Under the pieces are notes generated by a model. The model searched no databases, was not told the origin of the DNA, and saw only the letters and a list, made by a program, of their open reading frames with translations. Positions 1 to 11,731 of a stretch of 64,000 nt of DNA are shown piece after piece. Position numbers and translations under genes: made by a program. Numbering within the stretch: the first letter of the stretch is position 1; every line of letters starts with the position of its first letter. The DNA lies in the NCBI RefSeq assembly GCF_001189235.2, contig NZ_LFIP02000006.1:186001-250000 (forward strand), read 5' to 3'. Source of the DNA: Bradyrhizobium embrapense (GTDB lineage Bacteria > Pseudomonadota > Alphaproteobacteria > Rhizobiales > Xanthobacteraceae).

Positions 1-902
1 TCATTGTACTGGACGAGATCCTCGAAACTGGATTGCGCCCAATTGCCCTGGCCTTCCGGCGAGGCCTTGCCGGCGTTCTTCACCTCGTGCCCGAACGCGT
101 TGACCGCCTCCGGATCGGCCTTGACGATGATCTCGTCAAGCACGGCGCGCGCCTCGGCTTCGGTGTCGCGCGCGATCGCAAAGGCGTTGACACCGATCTT
201 GACCGAATGATTGTTGGCGCGCGCCTTCGCCCTGATGTCGTCGATCTGCTTCTTGATCTCCGCGACCGAATTGCCGTTGGTGAAGTACCAGTCCGACACC
301 CGCGCGGCCATGTCGCGCGCGGCACGCGAGCTGCCGCCCTGGAAGATCTCGGGCAATGGATGCGCCGGCTTCGGCTTCAGCGTGTAGTCGGAGAAGCGGT
401 AGAAATCGCCGCGGAAGGTGAAATTGTCCTGGGTCCAGATTCCGCGCAGCGCGCGGATGAACTCTTCGGAGCGGCGATAGCGCTCGTCGTGATCGAGCCA
501 GGGCTCGCCGATCGCGGTGAACTCGCCGCGAAACCAGCCGCTGACGATGTTGACGGCGACGCGGCCTTCGGTGAGCTGGCTGATGGTGGCGATCTGCTTG
601 GCCGCGACCGCCGGATTCCACGGTCCGGGCAGCAGCGCTGCGATCACCTTCAGCTTCGTGGTCGCGGCGAGCAAAGCATGGCTGAAGGCGACCGGCTCAT
701 GCTGGAACTCGGCGCCATAACCGGCGGTGAAGCGGATCTGGCTCAGCGCATAATCGAAGCCAGCCTGCTCCGCGATCTGCGCCAGGCGGCGGTTATAGTC
801 GATGTCCCATCCGGTTCGCTGTTCGATCTTGCTGATTACAAGGCCACCGGAAACATTTGGAACCCAGTAAGCGAATTTGACCTGATCATGGCTGTTAGTC
901 AT
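1..902 (-). CDS. sfnG: Dimethylsulfone monooxygenase SfnG, 3' end cut by the window edge
   Basis: An FMNH2-dependent monooxygenase of the bacterial-luciferase-like (LLM) family that oxidises dimethylsulfone to methanesulfinate in sulfur scavenging. About 300 residues are visible; the C-terminus lies outside the window. The opening FAYWVPNVSGGLVISK, then WDIDYNRRLAQIAE, then SQIRFTAGYGAEFQHE are characteristic of SfnG rather than SsuD. IFQGGSSRAARDMAARVSDW and the end of the visible part (GNWAQSNFEDLVQYND) also fit. The ATG at 900-902 has a GAGG ribosome site about 8 nt upstream. It faces away from the IMPase gene, with 820 bp between. The family usually depends on sigma-54, but I see no -24/-12 element here. 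Its product would need reduced flavin; a flavin reductase is encoded far away at 33.4 kb. Confidence 0.9.
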   Translation of the reverse strand, partial: MTNSHDQVKFAYWVPNVSGGLVISKIEQRTGWDIDYNRRLAQIAEQAGFDYALSQIRFTAGYGAEFQHEPVAFSHALLAATTKLKVIAALLPGPWNPAVAAKQIATISQLTEGRVAVNIVSGWFRGEFTAIGEPWLDHDERYRRSEEFIRALRGIWTQDNFTFRGDFYRFSDYTLKPKPAHPLPEIFQGGSSRAARDMAARVSDWYFTNGNSVAEIKKQIDDIRAKARANNHSVKIGVNAFAIARDTEAEARAVLDEIIVKADPEAVNAFGHEVKNAGKASPEGQGNWAQSSFEDLVQYN

Positions 903-1722
903 TGGAATTGCCTCAAACGTTGGACGTGACGGGGTGAGGAAGGCAGCACGAAGCGTTCGCGCGGGCGCCCATCCAGTGGGTTACAGCGCGGCTCATGCGA
1001 GCTGCCGGCAGATTTGAACTAGGGGAAGGGTGGCCGATCAGTATCCGTGATACGCGCCGGCACACGTTCGCTGCGTCAACAACACACCGTTCGACACGAT
1101 GTCAGCGGCGCGGCGCGACTTCGAGATCGGTCAAACGGGCCATTGCAAGTCATCCGCATTCCCCTCGCAGGCAGCATCGGCGAACGATCAATAGTCTCAG
1201 AGAAAGCAGAGACGAGCGAGTCCAAGGCAATCTCTTTTTCAGCCAGTCCGGGAAAGCGGTATTCTTTTGTTGATGCAAAATGCATCGTTTGATGCTGAGC
1301 GGTCGATTTTCTTCGGATTGAACGTGCCGCTAAGCACCGAGCGACGCTTATAACGCGCTGGTATTGCGTCTAGCCCGAGCCTTGCTGCTCCATTCGGTAA
1401 GGCGAGCATGCATGCGCGAAGAGAGGCGGAGCTGACTATCGGACCAATGTGGGTTTTGGCGCCTCCAGGAGGTGTCGGCACATTCTTCCAGCGATTGGTA
1501 ATTGCCCGATGAAGCCAAAAGCATTTCTCTGTCGAAGCCAATATCAATTACCGCATGATAGGCCGGAGTGGCCGTCCGGTTAGAGATGCGAGCAATAATC
1601 GGGATAGCTTTTTTTGTTTTTGGGTTTCTGCGTGGCAACCGAAGCCACGGTATCAAAAGCGATATGGCAATATGTGTTTTTGTACCTTAAGCTGGATCTG
1701 CAATGCTCAGGAGGTTGCCAGC
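903..1722. other. Long intergenic region, no gene recognised
   Basis: About 820 bp between the divergent sfnG and IMPase genes. It is AT-richer than its surroundings, notably 1260-1330 and 1600-1690. Short open frames exist on both strands but none resembles a known family or has a convincing ribosome site. It must carry the promoters of both flanking genes. It may also hold a decayed gene I cannot identify. Confidence 0.5.
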
Positions 1723-2514
1723 ATGGATGGTGCAGACTCGATGTCTGATTTGGTCGATTTCGCGTTCGAGATCGCTGGAAGCGCAGGTTCTCACGCCACC
1801 GAATGGTTTCGACGGCCGATAGACATCAACACGAAGGATGACGAGAGCCCCGTTACGGAGGCAGATCGGCGTGTCGAGGAAGCCATCAGAAAGGCGATTT
1901 CCGCTAGATTTCCAGAGCATGCGATTTTCGGTGAAGAATACGGGATCCAGGGTGATCTCGATTTGCCTACGTGGGTGGTCGATCCCATAGATGGCACGCG
2001 CAGCTTCATTTCCGGGTCTCCGCTTTGGGGAACGCTGGTCGCGCTCGCTATCCAAGGGCGTTCACAGATTGGCGTCGTCGAGATGCCCGCATTGCGGGAA
2101 CGCTGGACGGGCGCAACCGGCCTGGGTAGCTGGTTTGTCAACTCGAGCGGCCTTCGCACAAAATGCCAAGTTCGCGACTGCCGGCGCCTCGCCGACGCGA
2201 ACTTCTACACCACGTCGCCCCTCTATTTTGCAGAATCAGAACGCGATCAAATCCTGGGCATCAGCCAAACTGCCCGGATGTGTCGCTTCGGCGGCGATTG
2301 CTATAATTATGGATTGCTTGCATCGGGACACATCGACCTCGTGATCGAGACGCGGATGGAGCCTTACGATTTCATGGCGCTGGTGCCGGTGATCGAAGAA
2401 GCCGGCGGCATTGTCACCGACTGGGAGGGCAAGCCGCTCACGATCACCTCCGGCAAGCGGGTCATCGCTGCAAGCACGGCAGAACTTCACGCCGAAGTTC
2501 TGCCCTTGCTCTAG
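1723..2514 (+). CDS. Inositol monophosphatase family phosphatase (HisN/SuhB-like)
   Basis: A 263-residue Mg2+/Li+-sensitive phosphatase of the IMPase fold. Metal-binding motifs are in place: GEEYG with Glu71/Glu72, the signature DPIDGTRSF at residues 87-95, and the late Asp216 in EPYDFMAL. SPVTEADR at 42-49 is the usual N-terminal motif. The frame stays open upstream, but the ATG at 1723 has AGGAGG about 8 nt before it, which fixes the start. Family members act on inositol phosphate, histidinol phosphate or other sugar phosphates. DPIDGTRSFISG is closer to histidinol-phosphatase HisN than to classical SuhB, but substrate cannot be settled here. A broken DeoR-type sugar-metabolism regulator follows directly, so the pair may be left over from a sugar-catabolic locus. 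Confidence 0.82.
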   Translation: MDGADSMSDLVDFAFEIAGSAGSHATEWFRRPIDINTKDDESPVTEADRRVEEAIRKAISARFPEHAIFGEEYGIQGDLDLPTWVVDPIDGTRSFISGSPLWGTLVALAIQGRSQIGVVEMPALRERWTGATGLGSWFVNSSGLRTKCQVRDCRRLADANFYTTSPLYFAESERDQILGISQTARMCRFGGDCYNYGLLASGHIDLVIETRMEPYDFMALVPVIEEAGGIVTDWEGKPLTITSGKRVIAASTAELHAEVLPLL

Positions 2515-2659
2515 AAACGATAGAAGCGCGGCTGAGTCGGTCAGTTACGTGGAAGGATGGGCGCCAGCATCATGTCGGTTGGACGCATCGAGCCTATTGT
2601 CGTGTCGCGCTATGGCCCGAAGCCGACGATAGAAACTGCTAAGATACTGGGGAGCATCT

Positions 2660-3484
2660 ATGTGACCAGAGGAACGACGGCGTCACATTCGATCGATGTT
2701 GGCAACGTTCGGCACGCTAAGCGTTGATCGGCTGACGGAAGATTTTGGAGTGTCGCTCGAAACGATACGCCGCGATCTCATGGAAACGAAAGAAAGCGGA
2801 GAACTCCGCCGGGTCCGCGGCGGAGTCGTTCCGGTTGCCAAGGACAAGGAGGCTCCCTGCCAATTGCGCACTGCCGTACGTAGTCGCGAGAAAAGAGCGA
2901 TTGCCAGGGCAGCGGCAGCAATGGTCGAGGCCGGTCAGACGATCCTTTCGACGGGGAAGCACGACAACTACCCTGGCCCAACGCTCAGCTCAGATGGAAG
3001 GGCTTATTGTCGTCACCAACTCTCTCAATGCCGCCAAGTGCTTGACTTCCGCGGGTGATTGCACGCAGCGCGGAAACAGGGGTTGATCCTGGGTGGGACA
3101 GACGATCCGCCCGCAACGCTCGGGGCGAATACCGTCAATGAGATAGCTCGCTACCGAGCGGATTTCGCGATGGTCCCTCCGTTCGGTTTTCGATGCGACC
3201 GCTGGTGCGATGAGCTTCATCCCGACGAAATAGAGACAGCGTGAGCGACGTTTGATCATGCGCGCAAGCGCATTATTCTCGCCGACTATTCCAAAGTGGG
3301 TGTCGTTAGCCGGGTTCATATTGCGCGCTTGGTAGACGCAGACTGCGTGATCGTCGACGTCAGGGCCCGTCAGAACGCCATGTTTCCGCAACTGTGCTCA
3401 GTCAATTCGAACGTAGTTGTCGCTTGGGGACTGCGGCGCATCGAGAGGCACGTGCGGCATTTTCTCCATCCCCCACATAACTAG
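2660..3484 (+). pseudogene. DeoR-family transcriptional regulator, degraded
   Basis: All parts of a DeoR/GlpR repressor can be followed, but not in one frame. The helix-turn-helix (LSVDRLTEDFGVSLETIRRD) sits near 2715-2780. The ligand-binding domain continues with QMEGLIVVTNSLNAAKCL in a second frame (from about 2960), then QGLILGG in a third (from about 3080). An in-frame TGA at 3241-3243 separates this from DHARKRIILADYSKVG. At the 5' end, ATG at 2660 follows a good GGGGAG site but its second codon is TGA. Reading on from that TGA gives PEERRRHIRSML, the normal DeoR opening. So there are two stops and at least two frameshifts, and no functional protein is expected. It lies downstream of the IMPase gene on the same strand. 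Confidence 0.8.
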
Positions 3485-3509
3485 ATTCCAAATTTGTAAA
3501 AACTAAGCG

Positions 3510-3840
3510 ACCGCTTGCGGCTCGCGCCATCGTGCCGCCATCGAATTGCTCAGAAGTGAGCGGAGCGCGTGTCCGATGCTGCCTTTGCGATACAGCCGCG
3601 CATCCGGATCGCTCGTGGACACGTGCGCGCGGTTGCTGCGCGATTGTCCGCGGAAGTCGCTGCCGCCCTCGTCATCGCCGTCCTTCTTGAAACTCTTGCC
3701 CGGCCCAAGCCTAGATCAACGTGCGATCCACACTGAAATGTTCGCCGACAACCAGCCCCGGTCAGTGGCGATCTCCACCACTTTGTTGAACAGCGCGATC
3801 ACCGCATCGTGTTCGATCAGTCGCTCGCAGTTCTTGCAAC
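3510..3840 (-). mobile_element. Remnant of an IS5-family transposase gene
   Basis: On the minus strand, pieces of a DDE transposase appear in shifting frames. LIEHDAVIALFNKVVEI is at about 3780-3826, GEHFSVDRTLI ends in TAG near 3715, and DFRGQSRSNRAHVSTSDP followed by DARLYRKG is at about 3580-3665. These match the IS5-type core (DEHFSVDGTLIxAWAS ... THASTTDPDARLYRKG) that I know from the family. At least two frameshifts and one stop disable it. I do not see terminal inverted repeats. It abuts the 3' end of the gibberellin operon and is the only content of the 415-bp gap there. Confidence 0.7.
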
Positions 3841-3899
3841 CGTGGCCGGCGCCGTTTGCTGACCCAGCACGAGGTCCAGATGGCCGTCCTTACGCCGGC

Positions 3900-6454
<2,555 letters not shown>

Positions 6455-6718
6455 GCGGATGCTCCTTCTGCAGACGGATGGGCAGACGTCGATCATGTCG
6501 CCGCAAGCTGTCGTATGGGCAGTGCCGGACGACCGCCCTGCTCCGGCGCGCCGACCGCCCCGATGCTGGCGCGGGCCCGCCGCATAGGCTTGCGCACAGC
6601 GCGCAGCGGCAACCTCTGCGATCGGCGCCGGGCACTTCGCACATTAGTGCAGCATGCACGATCCGCGGCCGCCGACCGATCGCACAGCAAAGGAGCGTCT
6701 CCAAGCGGACGGGCACGC

Positions 6719-7726
6719 TCATGCGCATGGCGCGTGCTTGAACAGATACGCGTTGGCCCGCTGCAGGATGTGCGCCAACCGTTCTGCGCGCGGCCCCATC
6801 GGCGCGATGGCTTCCCCGGCATCGCGCAACAGATCCAGCGCGAACTGGCGCGCCGCCTGCAGCCCCATGATCGACGCGCAGGTCGGCTTCTGCGCCGCCG
6901 CGTCCTTACCGGCGGTCTTGCCCAGCGTCGCGGTATCTGCTGTCACGTCGAGAATGTCGTCGATCACCTGCAATGCCAGGCCGAAACAGGCGCTGTAGCG
7001 ATCGAGCGCACAGTACAGCGCAGCGTGCGCGGCATCGTCCGCGATGGCGCATAGCGCGCCCATGCGAACGGATGCGCGCACTAGCGCCCCGCTCTTCATT
7101 CGGTACATCGCCACGATCCTGTCCAGCTCCACGTGCTTTCCAACCAGCGACAGATCGATGGCCTGCCCGCCTGCGGCACCCTCTGCGGACACCGCCAGCG
7201 CCAGTTCGCGCACGAGCGCTATACGGTAATCGCCTGGCGCATCCAGGCTCGCCAGGGTCAGAAAGGCGTGCGCCTGCAGCGCATCGCCGACCAGGATCGC
7301 AATAGCTTCGCCGTACTTGACGTGCACGGTCGGAAGGCCGCGGCGAAGCACATCGTCGTCCATCGCAGGCAGATCGTCGTGGACCAGGGTACAAGCGTGC
7401 ATCATCTCGATGGCAGCGCCGACGTCGTCGAGCATGTGCGCCGGCGTATCGGACAGTGCGCCGGCAGCCAAACAGAGCAAGGCACGGGTACGCTTCCCGC
7501 CATACAAGGTGGCGTAGCGCATCGCCGCCTTCAGCTCGCTCTCACCGTCATGTTCGACGAAGAGAAGGCGCGCCAGCACCTTTTCGACCCGCTTTGCGCC
7601 CTCCTGCATCCAGATCTCGGGCAGCAGCCCGCCGGATGCGCCGCGCGCCGGTCCGCCCAATCCGCCGAGCGAAGAAGCACCAGTCCTGTCGTCCTGTGGC
7701 GTAGTATCGGCCTGCAAGTTGTTCAT
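6719..7726 (-). CDS. ggps: Geranylgeranyl diphosphate synthase of the gibberellin operon
   Basis: Trans-prenyltransferase (polyprenyl synthetase family) supplying GGPP to the two cyclases. The first Asp-rich motif is HDDLPAMDDD and the second is QVIDDILD; YGGKRTRALLCL is the usual substrate-binding stretch. The chosen ATG at 7726 gives MNNLQADTTPQDD, 335 aa. A longer frame upstream adds only low-complexity Arg-rich sequence, so I reject it. A CAGG stands about 10 nt before the ATG. A dedicated GGPS in this operon is expected because the primary metabolism of these bacteria makes mainly FPP and longer chains. It lies 142 bp downstream of cyp117. Confidence 0.92.
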   Translation of the reverse strand: MNNLQADTTPQDDRTGASSLGGLGGPARGASGGLLPEIWMQEGAKRVEKVLARLLFVEHDGESELKAAMRYATLYGGKRTRALLCLAAGALSDTPAHMLDDVGAAIEMMHACTLVHDDLPAMDDDVLRRGLPTVHVKYGEAIAILVGDALQAHAFLTLASLDAPGDYRIALVRELALAVSAEGAAGGQAIDLSLVGKHVELDRIVAMYRMKSGALVRASVRMGALCAIADDAAHAALYCALDRYSACFGLALQVIDDILDVTADTATLGKTAGKDAAAQKPTCASIMGLQAARQFALDLLRDAGEAIAPMGPRAERLAHILQRANAYLFKHAPCA

Positions 7727-7868
7727 ATGCTCGTACCTGACAGGAGGCCGCCACGGCGAGCGGCGGGGCGCCGCGGTGTTGTCGGCGTCGCACCGTGCGC
7801 GCGCCGAGTGCAGCATTGCCGCGCGTCGCCGGCGTCGCTGCCGCGCCACATGCGCATGCGATGCCAGC

Positions 7869-9212
7869 TCATGAGAATCCGATGCGGATAGTCATGGACG
7901 GATGCGCGGTCGGGTAATAGCGCCGGCCTTTTTCGGCGTCGCTCAGCAACCGCGGCCGCACCCCGGCCTCGTGCATGGTCAGCGCCAAGGCGATGCAGAA
8001 CTGCACCAGTTCCAGCCATGCCAGGTGGTAGCCCACACAGACGTGTGGACCGGTACCGAATTGAAGCATGTCCATCGACCCGATCGGCTCGGTGCGTTGC
8101 AGCCACCGCGCCAGCCGAAACTGATCAGGCGCCTCGTGCAACAGCGCCGAGGTCGAGAAATGCAGCAGCGGGACGCACAGATCGGTGCCCGCGGGAATGC
8201 GCCGTTGGCCGAGTTGCAAGTCACGCACTGCGCGACGCACCAGGAGTGGCGTCGCCGGATGCACGCGCAGCGTCTCGCGGAACAGCGCCTCGGCAACCGG
8301 ACACTGCGCCAGATCCGCGTGCCGGGTCGGCACCGCGCCCACGCGTTGCGCCTCCTCGACCAGGGTGTCCCACAGCCCAGGCTGCCGAGCCAGCTCGATC
8401 ACCATCCAGGCCATCGTCGAGGCGGTGGTTTCGTGCCCACCAAGCAGCAGCAAGCGGATATTGGCGACCAGGACGTCATCGGAAAGCGCATTGTCGCTGC
8501 GATCGAAGGCGCTCACCATGTCGTTGATCAAGCCGGTGCGCGAGGCATGTTCACGCGCGGCGCGGACGAACTCGCGCAACCGCGCATCGATCCAGTCGCG
8601 GGCGGCGCGACCGCGCCGCAATGGCAGTCCGGGCAGGTCGACTGGGGGCGCGACGATCAGCCGCAGCAGTTGCCGGTACTTGCGACGCCATCCCGGCAGG
8701 TCCTGCGCGGGGATTCCCATGAGACTGAAGATGAGCTTGAGCATCAGATCGCCGGTTTCGCGCAAGATGATTACGTCGCCGTGGTCGCGCCACCTCTGCA
8801 CGCGCGCCCGGATGACGGGTGCGAACAGCTCGCCGATGCCCGCCTGGGTCAGCCCCTTGGGCAGAAGCGACACCTGGATCGCATCGCGCGCCTGCCGGTG
8901 CGCGATGCCGTCCTGGGCAACCAACGTTCCGCCAAACAATTCGGGCGCGATGTCTTCGATCAGCGCCGAGGACACGTCCTTGTGCCGGAGCAGTGCGAGA
9001 ACGTCCGGATCCAGACTGGTCATCAGATGTCCGGCAGGGCCGAAATCCAGCCAGAAGTGGCTGCCCAGAGTCCGTTCCGCGCGCCGCAGCAGGCACGGCA
9101 GGTCGCAGACGACGGCGGGAAGATGTCCGACCAAGGGGAAAGCACCCGGCACGACGGCGATGTCGTGCCGCAGCCGATGCCGACGGTTCAGCGGGTTGAG
9201 CAGCATGTCCAT
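7869..9212 (-). CDS. cyp117: Cytochrome P450 CYP117 (ent-kaurene oxidase)
   Basis: In the rhizobial pathway this P450 oxidises ent-kaurene at C-19 through to ent-kaurenoic acid. Diagnostic P450 features are all present in 447 aa: I-helix LLLGGHETTAST, K-helix ETLR, and heme-binding FGTGPHVCVGYHLA with the axial thiolate at Cys392. The ATG at 9212 overlaps the SDR stop (TGATG). A longer upstream frame over the SDR gene is a shadow. The N-terminus has no membrane anchor, as usual for bacterial soluble P450s. Electron supply is probably from the operon's ferredoxin. Confidence 0.92.
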   Translation of the reverse strand: MDMLLNPLNRRHRLRHDIAVVPGAFPLVGHLPAVVCDLPCLLRRAERTLGSHFWLDFGPAGHLMTSLDPDVLALLRHKDVSSALIEDIAPELFGGTLVAQDGIAHRQARDAIQVSLLPKGLTQAGIGELFAPVIRARVQRWRDHGDVIILRETGDLMLKLIFSLMGIPAQDLPGWRRKYRQLLRLIVAPPVDLPGLPLRRGRAARDWIDARLREFVRAAREHASRTGLINDMVSAFDRSDNALSDDVLVANIRLLLLGGHETTASTMAWMVIELARQPGLWDTLVEEAQRVGAVPTRHADLAQCPVAEALFRETLRVHPATPLLVRRAVRDLQLGQRRIPAGTDLCVPLLHFSTSALLHEAPDQFRLARWLQRTEPIGSMDMLQFGTGPHVCVGYHLAWLELVQFCIALALTMHEAGVRPRLLSDAEKGRRYYPTAHPSMTIRIGFS

Positions 9213-10057
9213 CAGCAGCCCCGCGACGCGTCCGCTTCGGCGGTCTTGCCGGAAGGACGCGCGGCGCGGCTGTTGCCACCATCGGCGTACGTCGGCACAT
9301 GCGCCATCATGCCGCCGTCGATGCACACGACCTGGCCAGTAATGAACGCAGCATCGTCGGAGAGCAGGAACGCCACCAGCGAGGCCACGTCTTCGGGGCG
9401 GCCGACGCGCGGCAGGAGCTGGTGCCGGCGCAGATGCCATTGCGTGCACTCGTCCAGCTTTGCGAGGAGACGATCGGTCATGATAAGACCCGGCGCAACC
9501 GCGTTGCAGCGGATCTGCGCATGACCGTACTGGGTGGCGAGCGAGGCGGACAGCATGTTCATCGCCGCCTTCGACGCGGCGTAGGACGTCTGTGCGGTGT
9601 CACCGCTGAGCCCCTGGCACGACGACATGTTAACGATCGCGCCACCACCGCGGGCGATCATCCGTGGGATGGCCTGCCGGCAGCAGAGCAACGTACCGCG
9701 CAGATTGGTCGCCATTGTCTGGTCCCAGACCGCCAGGTCCAGGTCAAGGATCGCGCGATCGCGCGGAGTCAGATGCATGGCGCTCGCGTTGTTCACCAGC
9801 AGGTCGACCCCACCGAAGTGCCGCTCCGCCGTTTCGAATAGCGCAGCCACCGCCTGCGCATCGGCGATGTCTGTGGCCGAGGCCAGCGCGCGGTCTGCCT
9901 CGGATGCAATTTGCGCGGTGCTGGCGATAGCCGCCGAGCCATCAATGTCGGCGACCACCACCCTGCCTCCCTCGCGCGCTATAGCGAGGGCGCATGCCTT
10001 GCCGATGCCGGCTCCGGCACCGGTCACCACGGCCACCTTGTCTTCAAACCGTCCCAT
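9212..10057 (-). CDS. sdr: Short-chain dehydrogenase of gibberellin biosynthesis
   Basis: NAD(P)-dependent classical SDR of 281 aa. In bacterial gibberellin synthesis this enzyme takes part in making GA9 together with CYP112 and CYP114, oxidising the ring-contraction aldehyde GA12-aldehyde to GA12. Rossmann motif TGAGAGIG is at 12-19, NNAS at 89-92, Ser145/146, and the catalytic YAASK with Tyr159 and Lys163. The start at 10057 follows AGGAGGGT; the longer frame upstream lies within the ferredoxin gene and is rejected. It overlaps the 3' end of the ferredoxin gene by 14 nt in a different frame, so the two are separate proteins here, not a fusion. Confidence 0.9.
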   Translation of the reverse strand: MGRFEDKVAVVTGAGAGIGKACALAIAREGGRVVVADIDGSAAIASTAQIASEADRALASATDIADAQAVAALFETAERHFGGVDLLVNNASAMHLTPRDRAILDLDLAVWDQTMATNLRGTLLCCRQAIPRMIARGGGAIVNMSSCQGLSGDTAQTSYAASKAAMNMLSASLATQYGHAQIRCNAVAPGLIMTDRLLAKLDECTQWHLRRHQLLPRVGRPEDVASLVAFLLSDDAAFITGQVVCIDGGMMAHVPTYADGGNSRAARPSGKTAEADASRGC

Positions 10058-10352
10058 CGTACCCTCCTGGGTGGCATTGGTCTCTTGCGGCATGCCGCTC
10101 GGCTTCCAGTGTAGTAGGCGGAGGGCCGGCGCTTCCGCGCTCGTCATCGCCAGCGTCGCTTTCGATGACCCGAATGGCGGCGACTGGGCACTGGCTCGCC
10201 GCCAGCCTCACGGCAGCGTGCAGCGCCTGCGGGACCGTCGCCACGCAAACTTCGGCCACGCCGTCCGATTCGCGCTGGCGAAAGGTGCTCGGCAGCGTCA
10301 GCACGCACTGCCCGCTAGTTCCGCACAGATCCTGGTCGACCACGACGCGCAT
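10044..10352 (-). CDS. fd: 3Fe-4S ferredoxin of the gibberellin operon
   Basis: Small 102-aa ferredoxin that probably delivers electrons to the three P450s of the operon. MRVVVDQDLCGTSGQC and the later SQCPVAAI give the C-x5-C ... CP spacing (Cys10, Cys16, Cys55) of the single-cluster 3Fe-4S ferredoxins that accompany bacterial P450s. A fourth Cys36 is present but off-motif. The region after about residue 65 is a hydrophilic tail without obvious homology. The ATG at 10352 lies just inside the gap after the cyp114 stop (10354-10356). It overlaps the SDR start by 14 nt. Confidence 0.88.
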   Translation of the reverse strand: MRVVVDQDLCGTSGQCVLTLPSTFRQRESDGVAEVCVATVPQALHAAVRLAASQCPVAAIRVIESDAGDDERGSAGPPPTTLEAERHAARDQCHPGGYDGTV

Positions 10353-10353
10353 C

Positions 10354-11643
10354 TCAGCTCCCTTGCGCATCCAGCCGCACCGGTAGCGCGCGGAACGTCC
10401 GAAGGAATGCGGAGGGCTCCCGGGTCGGCTGCCCGGCCAATGCCAGCGTGGGGAAGAGGGCCAGGATCCGCGGCAGGCTCTCGGCCAACTGCACCCGGGC
10501 CAGTTGCGCACCAAGGCAGAAATGAATGCCATGGCCGAAGCTCAGCATGATCTTCCCGTCGATCGACATGCCTGGACTGGTGCCGTAGAACCGCGCCGGA
10601 TCGAAGCGATCGGGATCGGCGAAGGCGTCCGGGTCGCGATTGCCGGACGCGATCAGCACGCGCACGTCCGAGTTTTTCGGGATCACCACGCCACCCAGTT
10701 CGATGTCGCGCTGCGCGATACGCGGAATGGAGCTGAACATCGCGGGCGCGTCGCAGCGCAGGACTTCTTCGACGAATGCCTTCACCCCCGCGGCGTCTCG
10801 CTGCAGCCAGTGCCGCTGTTGGGGATGCGCCAGCATCGCCAGGACTGCATGGTCGATGGTCGCAGCAGTGGTGGTGAAGCCGCCCAACAGCATACCCCAC
10901 AACATGCTGATCAACTCCGCATCCGATAGCGTGTCGGCATCATCGTCGTGTGCGCCGACCAGCATCGACACGATGTCGAAGCGGGGATTGGTGCGCTTGC
11001 GCTGGATGAGACCGCCGAAATAGGCCTTCACTCTGGCACTGGCCGCGTCCGCCGCGGCGAGCTGGGGATCGCTGGCGTGTGGGCTGAGGCCTTCCAGAAT
11101 GGCGCCGATGCCGGCGGCGAGCCCGAACATGTCGTCCTGGGGCATGCCAAACAGTTCGGCGAAGACCAGCATGGGCAAGGCCAGCGCGAATTCCCGATGC
11201 AGGTCCATGGCCTCCCCGCGCTCCAGTGCGGGCGCCATGCCGTCGAGGCGCGCAGCGACGATGCGCCCGATGGTCGGCCGCAGGTCGTCGATCTGGCGCA
11301 TGGTGAAATCGCGCGAGATCAGCCGGCGCAGACGCGTGTGCGCCGGTGGGTTCTTCATCGCTAGCGTGGACGCCAGTAGATTGAGCGACAGGCTGGCGGC
11401 TGCACGCGGAAAATAGCGCGCCAGCTCGCCCGGCGCTGGTCCCCGAAACGCATCGCCCGTGGCCTTGAGCGCCCAGAGAATGTCGGCGTGGCGGCTCAAC
11501 AGAAAGAGGCCCGACGCTGAGCGATGCACCGGATCGTGCTCGCGCAACCACCGCATGAACGGATACGGGTCGTGAAGGCACGCTGGCGACGCCAGTTCGG
11601 CGAAGGCGTCCCGACATACTGCCGTGGCTGCTTGCACGTCCAT
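10354..11643 (-). CDS. cyp114: Cytochrome P450 CYP114
   Basis: 429-aa soluble P450. In the bacterial gibberellin pathway CYP114 carries out the oxidative ring contraction from ent-kaurenoic acid via 7-hydroxykaurenoic acid to GA12-aldehyde, working with the ferredoxin and SDR encoded next to it. Heme motif [14 protein letters not shown] with Cys376, K-helix EEVLR, and RFDPARF are visible. The I-helix reads [12 protein letters not shown], where the usual acidic residue before the Thr is missing (GGFTTT instead of GG(H/A)ETT). The stop is followed after 1 nt by the ferredoxin start, so translation is almost certainly coupled. Confidence 0.92.
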   Translation of the reverse strand: MDVQAATAVCRDAFAELASPACLHDPYPFMRWLREHDPVHRSASGLFLLSRHADILWALKATGDAFRGPAPGELARYFPRAAASLSLNLLASTLAMKNPPAHTRLRRLISRDFTMRQIDDLRPTIGRIVAARLDGMAPALERGEAMDLHREFALALPMLVFAELFGMPQDDMFGLAAGIGAILEGLSPHASDPQLAAADAASARVKAYFGGLIQRKRTNPRFDIVSMLVGAHDDDADTLSDAELISMLWGMLLGGFTTTAATIDHAVLAMLAHPQQRHWLQRDAAGVKAFVEEVLRCDAPAMFSSIPRIAQRDIELGGVVIPKNSDVRVLIASGNRDPDAFADPDRFDPARFYGTSPGMSIDGKIMLSFGHGIHFCLGAQLARVQLAESLPRILALFPTLALAGQPTREPSAFLRTFRALPVRLDAQGS

Positions 11644-11731
11644 TTTGGTTACCTATTGGCTGGCTGGTCTGACGGGAGCGCGCGCCGATAAATTGCAGAG
11701 AAGATCGCGATAGCCGGCGGCGTCCCGCGAA

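Noticed and set aside
33-929. 298-codon plus-strand frame at the left end
   Set aside because: Antisense to sfnG, whose full N-terminal sequence is conserved; the plus-strand translation has no recognisable features.
10044-10147. Ferredoxin-SDR fusion
   Set aside because: The two frames differ and the ferredoxin has its own stop at 10044; the SDR has its own ribosome site.
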